From contig CALBCO010000228.1 of the NCBI GenBank assembly GCA_937927265.1, forward strand, positions 1 to 6,238: a stretch of DNA of 6,238 bases, written 5' to 3'. The notes below the pieces were generated by a model. That model was not told the DNA's origin, did no database searches, and saw only the letters and a program-made list of their open reading frames with translations. A program made the position numbers and the translations under genes. Source of the stretch: an uncultured Verrucomicrobiae bacterium. GTDB lineage: Bacteria > Verrucomicrobiota > Verrucomicrobiia > Palsa-1439. This document shows positions 1 through 4,800 of the stretch, piece after piece (position 1 is the first letter of the stretch; each line of letters starts with the position of its first letter).

Positions 1-341
1 TGTCCCTGGACCAGAATCACCACCCGTCCGTCGTACAACCCGACCGGCTGGTCGGCCCAACTTACTTTCACCAGCTTGCCGGGCGGATACACCGGCTGAC
101 TCAACGCAACGCCGGCCGGTGCGGTCATCGTCAAGGTCGTCGGGATCAGTCCCGTCTGGGTGACTGGGTTGGCGTTGACGTGCCACGGTGGGGGAAGCTC
201 CACGATCACGGCCAACTGGAACGATTGGCCGATGGGCAACCGGTCGAGCGACATCACCGCGCGCGCGGTGATTTCCTCCGTGCCGCGCGCGGCGCCGCCG
301 CCGAGCAGCAACGCCAGGAAAATCAACGGAATGCTTTTCAT
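1..341 (-). CDS. DsbD-like protein, N-terminal domain (partial, cut by window edge)
   Basis: The first 113 residues are visible; the rest lies beyond the left edge. The N-terminus (MKSIPLIFLALLLGGGAARG) is a good signal peptide. After it comes a beta-rich domain with the motif WHVNANPVTQTGLIPT (about residues 53-68), then YPPGKLVKV and VGLYDGRVVI. This pattern matches the N-terminal periplasmic domain of DsbD/ScsB-type thiol:disulfide interchange proteins (the DsbC/DsbD-alpha family), which pass reducing equivalents from a membrane domain to periplasmic partners. No cysteine appears in the visible part, but in DsbD-alpha the cysteine pair lies further on, so nothing can be concluded from that. 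The start ATG overlaps the stop of the upstream gene as ATGA (341-338), so the two are probably one operon and translationally coupled. It could instead be a protein that carries only this domain; whether the membrane and thioredoxin domains follow cannot be seen. Confidence 0.72.
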   Translation of the reverse strand, partial: MKSIPLIFLALLLGGGAARGTEEITARAVMSLDRLPIGQSFQLAVIVELPPPWHVNANPVTQTGLIPTTLTMTAPAGVALSQPVYPPGKLVKVSWADQPVGLYDGRVVILVQG

Positions 342-919
342 GGCCCGGGGGCGGGGATGGGCAACGTGCGCAAATCGCGCGCCAACGCGCCGGCCTCGGT
401 CAGCCCCACATAACGCCGGAATGGCAGGTGAAACCGGTCAAGCAACACCATCGTCGGAATCGCCGTCAACTCGCCGTAATCTTCCAACAGCTTGAGCGTC
501 AGCAACGTGGTGGGGAACGACAACCGCTGGTCGCGGACAAACCGGTTCACCGATGCGGCGGTTTCATCCAACGCGATACCGACCACGGCCACCTCGTTGC
601 TCACGGTCTGCAACAGCTTTTGTACTTCCGCCACTTGCCGCTGACTCGGTTCATCCCAAGTCGCCCAAAACAAGAGCAACAACGGCCGGTCCGCGAACTC
701 GGCCCAGCGGATCTCCGAGCCATCGGTCGCCTTCAGCACCAAGCGCGGCAGCGGCGGCGCTACGACGATATTTGTGACCACGTCTGATGTGACGTTGCTG
801 GCCACGACGGCGACCTCATTGGTCCCGACGGCCACTGGCGCGTTGCTCACGTCAGCCGTCTGGCTGCGCCCGATGGTCGCCGCCACAGCCCAACCGATTG
901 CCCACATCCACGTTTTCAT
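338..919 (-). CDS. TlpA/ResA-like thioredoxin-fold envelope protein lacking both active-site cysteines
   Basis: This 193-residue protein begins with a signal peptide (about residues 1-20), followed by a low-complexity Val/Asn/Thr/Ala-rich linker (about 22-55) and a thioredoxin-like domain (about 58-188). The fold is recognisable from LLLLFWATW (80-88), the central IALDE strand, FPTTLL, and the cis-proline loop AIPTMVLLD with Pro155. In TlpA/ResA/thioredoxin relatives FWATW is followed by C-x-x-C. Here residues 89-92 read Asp-Glu-Pro-Ser, and the protein contains no cysteine at all. It therefore cannot do dithiol chemistry and may act as a binding or chaperone-like partner of the DsbD-like protein encoded immediately downstream (ATGA overlap). 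The start at 919 gives the signal peptide directly; only a weak GGTGG lies just upstream. The family assignment is firm at the fold level, while the role is inference. Confidence 0.8.
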   Translation of the reverse strand: MKTWMWAIGWAVAATIGRSQTADVSNAPVAVGTNEVAVVASNVTSDVVTNIVVAPPLPRLVLKATDGSEIRWAEFADRPLLLLFWATWDEPSQRQVAEVQKLLQTVSNEVAVVGIALDETAASVNRFVRDQRLSFPTTLLTLKLLEDYGELTAIPTMVLLDRFHLPFRRYVGLTEAGALARDLRTLPIPAPGP

Positions 920-986
920 CCACCGCAGTTGTATTCCACTTTGGCGCGGGACGCAATTCCGTTTGCGCCGGCGCCCGAAATCCCCG
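920..986. promoter_or_regulatory. Divergent intergenic region between the TlpA-like gene and the sigma gene
   Basis: These 67 bases separate two outward-facing start codons, so promoters for both directions would be expected here or within the gene ends. On the minus strand a weak sigma-70-like pair is visible: TTGCGT (956-951) and TACAAC (933-928), exactly 17 bases apart, with 3/6 and 4/6 matches to consensus. It would place the transcript start only a few bases before the ATG at 919. No convincing ECF-type GGAAC/CGTC pair and no good plus-strand promoter was found by eye, so the sigma gene's promoter may lie inside the neighbouring coding region. Confidence 0.3.
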
Positions 987-1547
987 ATGGGTGCGGTAGT
1001 GACGGACGAGACTGAACAACAGTGGGCAACCCGCGCCGCCGCCGGTGATGAGGAAGCGTTTGGCGCATTGCTGGTGCGTTACCAGAAACCGGTGCTGAAC
1101 TTTATCTACCGGTTGCTGGGCGACGCGACCGAAGCGGAAGACGTGGCGCAAGACGTCTTCGTCCGCGCCTACCGGCATCTGGCCGACTACGATCCCCGCC
1201 GGCAATTTTCGACGTGGCTTTTCGCGATTACCCGGAATGCCGCACTTGACCGGCTCCGCTACCGGCAACGACACCCCGCCGAACCGCTGACTGGTGTAGT
1301 AGCCGCAAGCCCTGCTCGCAGTCCGTCAGCCGAAGCTGAGACCCGCGAACTCGGCGCGCAAATCGCCGCCGCTGTCCAAGCATTGCCGGAAGACCAGCGC
1401 ACCGCCATCGTTTTGGCCGAGTACCACGGCCTGAGCCATGCCAAGATTGCGACGGTGATGAATTGCTCGGAAAAATCGGTCGAAGGCCGTCTTTACCGCG
1501 CCCGGCAATTTCTGCGCGAGCGGTTGTCGGCACTGTTGGAGTTGTGA
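987..1547 (+). CDS. ECF-type RNA polymerase sigma factor
   Basis: This 186-residue protein is of normal size for an extracytoplasmic-function sigma factor. Region 2 runs from about residue 12 to 92, with the core-binding and -10 recognition signature DATEAEDVAQDVFVRAYRHL (46-65) and the FSTWLFAITRNAALDRLR stretch (74-91). A charged, Pro/Ala-rich linker (95-120) follows. Region 4 spans about 128-183, with LPEDQRTAIVLAEYHGLSHA (133-152), a helix-turn-helix, and the closing SVEGRLYRARQFLRERL. No anti-sigma or extra C-terminal domain is fused. The ATG at 987 is chosen because the frame upstream, open back to 774, lies antisense to the TlpA-like gene and has no sigma homology; a GTG at 999 is also possible. 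No clear ribosome-binding site precedes either. The sigma factor probably works with the membrane protein at 2052 and the sensor at 2367 to control the efflux genes, as CnrH does; that link rests on gene order. Confidence 0.93.
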   Translation: MGAVVTDETEQQWATRAAAGDEEAFGALLVRYQKPVLNFIYRLLGDATEAEDVAQDVFVRAYRHLADYDPRRQFSTWLFAITRNAALDRLRYRQRHPAEPLTGVVAASPARSPSAEAETRELGAQIAAAVQALPEDQRTAIVLAEYHGLSHAKIATVMNCSEKSVEGRLYRARQFLRERLSALLEL

Positions 1548-1633
1548 CCTGAATCATGAGCACGTGGAGGACCTGAATGGATGGGGCGCGATGGTCTTTC
1601 GACTCGCCTCACACCTGCCACCCACCGCCATCC

Positions 1634-1663
1634 AAAGCGCCGCTGGTGCGGCGCACTCCAAAA
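1634..1663 (-). repeat. REP-like palindromic repeat, copy 1 (inverted orientation)
   Basis: The core is a perfect 7-base hairpin, GCGCCGC (1637-1643), loop TGGT, GCGGCGC (1648-1654), followed by ACTCCAAAA. Read on the minus strand this gives TTTTGGAGTGCGCCGC, a four-base loop, then GCGGCGCTTT. That is the same head-stem-tail plan as the second copy at 1710. The stem bases differ between copies in a compensated way, so hairpin pairing is kept. Confidence 0.8.
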
Positions 1664-1709
1664 CCGGTCGGCCCACCGGAGAGATGCTGATGCTCGGCGC
1701 GCCAGCGTC

Positions 1710-1737
1710 TTGGAGTGCGGTGCGAGAGCACCGCTTT
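1710..1737 (+). repeat. REP-like palindromic repeat, copy 2
   Basis: The repeat reads TTGGAGTGCGGTGC, loop GAGA, GCACCGCTTT, with a perfect 7-base stem (1717-1723 pairing 1728-1734). Its head TTGGAGTGCG (1710-1719) is the exact reverse complement of 1652-1661 in the first copy. The two form an inverted pair separated by about 46 bases, like the REP doublets (BIME/REPIN) mobilised by RAYT transposases. I recall repeats of this type being abundant in some Verrucomicrobiota; that is memory, not a search result. Confidence 0.8.
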
Positions 1738-1997
1738 ACTGCCGGCTGCCGTGAACCAGCCTCGTGCCAGTTGACCACAACACCCGTAACCCAACGGCGT
1801 TGCGCTCTGTCCCAAGACGTGGGCCGGAGGCGGGCGTGTGGGTGTTGCCCACTTGTTGCACTAGTGTCACGGGTTTGTCATGCGTTTCTGGGAGCTTCTG
1901 GCCAGCTACGCGCGACGACCTCTCGTGGCCGGCCAGCCCCCGGTCACCCCTGCCATGGTCGAAGCCGAAGTCCTGCCTGACTCCCGTCGGAAGCTGA

Positions 1998-2031
1998 CCC
2001 TCGCGCCCGCAAGGGCGAGGGATTTTGTTTT
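1998..2031 (+). terminator. Probable intrinsic terminator or leader attenuator upstream of the anti-sigma gene
   Basis: CCCTCGC (1998-2004) pairs with GCGAGGG (2015-2021). Alternatively, an inner GCCC-GCAA-GGGC hairpin (2005-2016) stacks on CCCTC/GAGGG (1998-2002 with 2017-2021). Either way a strong GC stem is followed directly by ATTTTGTTTT (2022-2031), the layout of a Rho-independent terminator. It ends only 20 bases before the ATG at 2052. It could end transcripts coming from the sigma gene or act as an attenuator for read-through into the efflux operon. Confidence 0.65.
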
Positions 2032-2039
2032 CGCTGACG

Positions 2040-2045
2040 TATTAT
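2040..2045 (+). promoter_or_regulatory. Possible -10 element placing a transcript start at the anti-sigma start codon
   Basis: TATTAT (one mismatch to TATAAT) ends 6 bases before the ATG at 2052, so transcription would start on or very near the A of that ATG and give a leaderless message. This fits the absence of a ribosome-binding site before this gene. No good -35 hexamer sits at the right distance (that position falls in the terminator stem), so the call is weak. Confidence 0.25.
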
Positions 2046-2051
2046 TGCTTG

Positions 2052-2363
2052 ATGAACAACCAGGATGACCAACTCCACCGCCTCCTCCAGCACTGGCGGG
2101 ACATCGAACCGTCCAGCAATTTCGAGGCGCAAGTCTGGAATCGAATTAAGGTAGGGACGGACCGCCGGGCCGTGCGTCCGCCGTCGGTTGCGGATTGGCT
2201 CCGTGATCTGTTGCCTCAACCGGTGTTCACCTTGACTGCCGCTACGGTGGCCGGGGTGATGATCGGTCTGGCCAGCGGCTTGTTCTCGGTGCCCCCCGGG
2301 CCGTCAACGGAACAACTCGGTTTTCTCGCGCCGCACACCTTGGCCGGCGCGTTGCAGAGGTAA
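2052..2363 (+). CDS. Small single-pass membrane protein, probable anti-sigma factor (CnrY-like in position and layout)
   Basis: The product has 103 residues. Residues 1-56 are hydrophilic and would be cytoplasmic, with amphipathic stretches around HRLLQHWRDIEP and FEAQVWNRI (24-32). One membrane segment covers about 57-79 (VFTLTAATVAGVMIGLASGL), and a short tail of about 24 residues would be periplasmic. No zinc-binding H-x3-C-x2-C anti-sigma motif and no cysteine is present. Size and topology match CnrY-type anti-sigma factors, which hold an ECF sigma factor at the membrane with a short N-terminal peptide. The following gene encodes a CnrX-like sensor after only 3 bases. The ATG at 2052 is preferred over a TTG at 2025 that lies in the terminator T-tract. 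No ribosome-binding site is seen. Function is inferred from layout and neighbours, not from a diagnostic domain. Confidence 0.7.
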   Translation: MNNQDDQLHRLLQHWRDIEPSSNFEAQVWNRIKVGTDRRAVRPPSVADWLRDLLPQPVFTLTAATVAGVMIGLASGLFSVPPGPSTEQLGFLAPHTLAGALQR

Positions 2364-2366
2364 CCC

Positions 2367-2798
2367 ATGAAACGCACCTTCTTGACTTTGCTCGTTGTCA
2401 CTTTGCTCGTGGCCGGTACGGCGTTTGGCGTGGCTTACTGGCTGCGATGCCGGGTGTGCGCCCGGCCCAAACCCGATCTCCGGCAGGTGTTGCAGTTGAC
2501 GGACGCGCAAGCGGCGGAGGTCGCCAAGCTCGAAGCCGCTTACGAGAAACGGTTGGCGGAAATCTGCGCCGACCATTGCGCCGCTCGGACGGAGTTGGCC
2601 GCGTCGCTGGCGGACCCGGTCAAGGCGGCGGCGTGTTGCGACCGGATGTGCGCCGCGCAGTCGGCCTCCGAAAAACTCGCACTGGAGCAGGTGTTCAAGA
2701 TTCAGGCCATTCTGACGCCGGAGCAGCAGACCCGCCATTTGGCGTTGGTGCAACAACAACTGACCGGGGTCTGCCCCATGCGAGTCCACCGGCCATGA
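2367..2798 (+). CDS. Membrane-anchored periplasmic heavy-metal sensor (CnrX/CpxP/Spy-like), Cys-rich
   Basis: This is a 143-residue protein. A hydrophobic N-terminus (about residues 4-26) would anchor or export it, and the remainder is a helical periplasmic domain. Two LTxxQ-type motifs are seen, LTDAQ (44-48) and LTPEQ (116-120), the hallmark of the CpxP/Spy/ZraP/CnrX family of helical-hairpin stress and metal sensors. Eight cysteines occur: Cys28 and Cys31 just after the anchor, Cys67-x-x-His-Cys71 in the first long helix, Cys90-Cys91-x3-Cys95 in the middle, and Cys136. This is much richer than is usual for the family and makes a thiolate metal site likely. AGAGG at 2356-2360 is a suitable ribosome-binding site, 6 bases before the ATG, and only 3 bases separate the gene from the anti-sigma gene. 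Role (inference): it senses metal in the periplasm and relays this to the anti-sigma protein. The metal is unknown. Confidence 0.82.
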   Translation: MKRTFLTLLVVTLLVAGTAFGVAYWLRCRVCARPKPDLRQVLQLTDAQAAEVAKLEAAYEKRLAEICADHCAARTELAASLADPVKAAACCDRMCAAQSASEKLALEQVFKIQAILTPEQQTRHLALVQQQLTGVCPMRVHRP

Positions 2799-2846
2799 AA
2801 TCGCCGCTCATTCATTTGTCTTTCGGTAAACAAAAACAACCAAAAC

Positions 2847-2853
2847 AGGAGAA
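2847..2853 (+). promoter_or_regulatory. Ribosome-binding site fixing the start of the secreted Cys/His protein
   Basis: AGGAGAA lies 4 bases before the ATG at 2858 and is the strongest Shine-Dalgarno match in the window. It selects this start over an in-frame ATG at 2795 that overlaps the stop of the sensor gene and would add 21 charged residues before the signal peptide. Confidence 0.8.
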
Positions 2854-2857
2854 CCAC

Positions 2858-3253
2858 ATGAACAAGAGGATCAAGAGTATTACCGCCGTTGCCGGCGCGT
2901 TGGCCGTCACCGCGACACTGGCTGTCGCCCACGAGCACGAACACCCCGCCGCTGCCGCTCCCGCCGCGCAGTCCCAACTGGTGACTGTCAAAGGCGAGGT
3001 GGTGGACATGGTCTGTTACATTGACCACAATGCCACCGGCGAGAAACACGCCGCGTGCGCCAAGACCTGCATCGAGAGCGGCTTGCCGGTCGGGATCAAA
3101 ACCACCGACGGCAAGACGTACCTGCTCATCGGCGAACACAAGCCGATCAACAAAGAACTGGCGCGATACGCCGCCAAGACAATCACTGTCCGCGGCAAGC
3201 TCGTCACACGCGACGGCATCTCGATGTTGGCGAACGTCGAGATCGTGAAGTGA
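2858..3253 (+). CDS. Small secreted Cys/His protein, candidate periplasmic metal-binding accessory
   Basis: This 131-residue protein starts with a clear signal peptide (residues 1-24, likely cut after AVA). The mature N-terminus then begins HEHEH (25-29), followed by an Ala/Pro linker. The main domain (about 42-130) opens with TVKGEVVDMVCYIDHNATGE and contains Cys53, His57, His64, Cys67 and Cys71 (pattern C-x3-H-x6-H-x2-C-x3-C). It continues with DGKTYLLIGEH and a final VRGKLVTRDG strand region, suggesting a small beta-barrel or OB-like fold with a Cys/His cluster. I recall similar uncharacterised secreted proteins in Acidobacteria and Verrucomicrobia but cannot give a family name. Its place between a metal sensor and an RND efflux system, plus the HEHEH end, suggests metal binding or delivery in the periplasm, but the cysteines could instead form disulfides. 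Confidence 0.85.
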   Translation: MNKRIKSITAVAGALAVTATLAVAHEHEHPAAAAPAAQSQLVTVKGEVVDMVCYIDHNATGEKHAACAKTCIESGLPVGIKTTDGKTYLLIGEHKPINKELARYAAKTITVRGKLVTRDGISMLANVEIVK

Positions 3254-3257
3254 TCCC

Positions 3258-3551
3258 ATGAACGAACTTCAGCAGATCCTCCAGCACCTGCGGCAACCCG
3301 AGTACGTCCACGTGTTGCTGAACCCGTTGCCGGTTTACATGACGGCGGGCGGTCTGCTGGCGCTCGCGCTGGCGCTGCCGTGGAAATTTCCGAAGTCGGC
3401 CACGCCGCTGGCGGCAGCGACACTGGTGTTTGCGGCCATCGCCCTCGGCATTGGCGGTTGGATCAGCCACGCCGGCGGGCAGGTGCGGCACTCGGAGTTT
3501 CGCGGCGAGCCGCCCCCGCAACGCGAGGAGCACCATGAACCTCACCATTAG
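3258..3551 (+). CDS. Small two-segment inner-membrane protein with a His-rich C-terminus
   Basis: The product has 97 residues. An amphipathic N-terminus leads to EYVHVLLNPLPVY (15-27), then two hydrophobic segments at about 20-41 and 51-70 joined by a short WKFPKSA loop. The C-terminal tail (71-97) is hydrophilic and ends EEHHEPHH. I do not recognise a named family; the VHVLLNPLPVY element resembles small uncharacterised membrane proteins found beside metal-efflux genes. It starts 4 bases after the previous stop, without a clear ribosome-binding site, and its last 17 bases overlap the next gene in another frame. Part of the His-rich tail is encoded by the ribosome-binding site and start region of that next gene, so those residues may reflect that constraint as well as metal binding. 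Role in the efflux system is unknown. Confidence 0.75.
   Translation: MNELQQILQHLRQPEYVHVLLNPLPVYMTAGGLLALALALPWKFPKSATPLAAATLVFAAIALGIGGWISHAGGQVRHSEFRGEPPPQREEHHEPHH
3525..3530 (+). promoter_or_regulatory. Ribosome-binding site for the TolC-family gene
   Basis: GAGGAG sits 4 bases before the ATG at 3535, inside the end of the preceding gene, where it also encodes Glu-Glu. It selects this start over the longer open frame that reaches back to 3430, which overlaps the membrane protein and lacks a signal peptide at its front. Confidence 0.75.
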
Positions 3552-4800
3552 CTGGCTCGTGGCAGGCTTGTTAGTTGCGCTGCCGGTTGCCGGCAGGACT
3601 GAGCCGGTCGAGATCGCGTCCAGTTTGTCGCTGGAGTGGGCGGTTGAGACTGCTCTCCGCGACAATGCCAAGCTGCACGCCATGCGGGCAAGGGCAGAGG
3701 CGATGGCGGAACGAGCAGCACAGGAGCGCACCCCGTCCAACCCGATGTTCAAGTACGGTGGGATGGACGCAACCGGCAATGGCAACTGGCCAAATACCAG
3801 CGAGAAACGGTTCATGGTCGAACAGAAGTTGCCGTGGTTTGGCAAGCTCGCGTTAAAGGGCAAGGTCGCTGAGAAAGACGCCGAGACGATGCGTCGTGAG
3901 TACGAAGCTATGCAGCGGGAGTTGGTTATGATGGTGAAGGAGACTTACTTCGACTTGTATGCCGTACAGCAAGCCGCCTCGATCACGCGCCGCCAGGAGG
4001 AAGTGCTGCAGCGGATGGTGAAGATCGCTGAGACAATGTACGCGACCGGTGAACGCTCCCAGCAGGACGTGCTCAAGGCGCAAGCAGAAGTCACCATGCT
4101 CAAACAAAGACTATTGGAATTAGACCAGCAAGAGGCGACGCTGAAGGCAAAGCTGAATCAACTTCTGAATCGCCGAGCCGACGCGCCGCTTGGTTTGACC
4201 GTGACCGCGCCGAAGGATGAACTGACGGTTGAGCCGGCACAGTTGTTTGCGCTTGCCGAGAAGAACCGAGCCGAAATCAAAGGCGCACAGGCCCAGATCG
4301 AACGAAACGAAGCCGAACGCAAACTGATGGATAAGGAGTTCTTTCCCGATTACCTGCTCGGCATCGAGTATCGCAATTTCCGATCGGGTGGGGAGCCGGA
4401 CACAGTAATGTTTACCGTAGGGTTTGACTTACCGATCTGGCGGTCCAAATACAAAGCCGGCGTTCGCGAGGCGGAAAGGATGATCGAGTCCAGCCGGGCA
4501 GCGCGCGACGCAGCCATTAAACAAGCGTCCTTCGACGTGCAAGACGCCTGGTTCAAACTTCAGACGGCGCGACGGACGCTCGATCTTTACAAGAACACGT
4601 TGCTCCCGCAGGCCGAAGCGCGGTTCACAGCCAGCGAAGCCGGCTATCGCACCGGCAAAGTGGACTTCCTCGACCTGTTGGAAAGCCAGCGGTTCTTGTT
4701 GCAAGTCTGCGTCATGGCTGCCATGGCGGAGGGCAACCTCGGCGTGCAACTCGCCCGTTTAGAACGCGCCGTCGGCGCCGATCTGGAGAAAAAGAAATGA
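3535..4800 (+). CDS. TolC-family outer-membrane efflux factor (CusC/CzcC-type)
   Basis: A 421-residue outer-membrane factor, a normal size for the CzcC/CusC branch. Residues 1-22 form a signal peptide with no lipobox cysteine, unlike CusC of E. coli. The two-fold internal repeat of the TolC family is visible. FMVEQKLPWFGK (93-104) matches FTVGFDLPIWRSK (293-305), each a beta strand leading into a long helix. YATGERSQQDVLKAQAEV (169-186) matches YRTGKVDFLDLLESQRFLL (371-389). Long heptad-like helices lie at 110-165, 175-212, 236-268 and 306-365. Three such proteins form the trimeric duct through the outer membrane that docks with the adaptor and RND pump encoded next. It overlaps the preceding gene by 17 bases and the adaptor gene by ATGA (4797-4800), so expression of the three is probably coupled. 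The metal cannot be read from this protein. Confidence 0.93.
   Translation: MNLTISWLVAGLLVALPVAGRTEPVEIASSLSLEWAVETALRDNAKLHAMRARAEAMAERAAQERTPSNPMFKYGGMDATGNGNWPNTSEKRFMVEQKLPWFGKLALKGKVAEKDAETMRREYEAMQRELVMMVKETYFDLYAVQQAASITRRQEEVLQRMVKIAETMYATGERSQQDVLKAQAEVTMLKQRLLELDQQEATLKAKLNQLLNRRADAPLGLTVTAPKDELTVEPAQLFALAEKNRAEIKGAQAQIERNEAERKLMDKEFFPDYLLGIEYRNFRSGGEPDTVMFTVGFDLPIWRSKYKAGVREAERMIESSRAARDAAIKQASFDVQDAWFKLQTARRTLDLYKNTLLPQAEARFTASEAGYRTGKVDFLDLLESQRFLLQVCVMAAMAEGNLGVQLARLERAVGADLEKKK

Larger units (their letters stand above)
1548..1997. other. Long non-coding stretch between the sigma gene and the presumed anti-sigma gene
   Basis: About 450 bases hold no convincing gene. Short open frames exist (for example 1564-1980 and an ATG at 1880 running to 2068), but they lack ribosome-binding sites and recognisable domains, and the first merely reads through the repeat hairpins. 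The recognisable content is two REP-like inverted hairpins in the first half and a terminator-like hairpin just past its end. The rest (about 1740-1997) shows no clear promoter, RNA gene or repeat by eye. Confidence 0.6.

Noticed and set aside
774..986. N-terminal extension of the sigma factor by 71 codons
   Set aside because: The extra part lies antisense to the TlpA-like gene, has no sigma-factor character and would exceed the usual ECF length.
1564..1980. A 138-codon plus-strand open frame after the sigma gene
   Set aside because: It reads through the REP-like hairpins and encodes repeat-derived, low-information sequence; no domain is visible.
1880..2068. A 62-codon open frame starting MRFWELLASY
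   Set aside because: It has no ribosome-binding site and no recognised family, and its second half runs through the terminator-like hairpin and into the anti-sigma gene in another frame. A small leader peptide cannot be fully excluded.
2447..2857. Long upstream extension of the secreted Cys/His protein
   Set aside because: It overlaps the sensor gene in another frame and would bury the signal peptide; the AGGAGAA site at 2847-2853 fixes the start at 2858.
3430..3534. Upstream extension of the TolC-type protein
   Set aside because: It overlaps the membrane-protein gene and would put 35 residues before the signal peptide; GAGGAG precedes the ATG at 3535.
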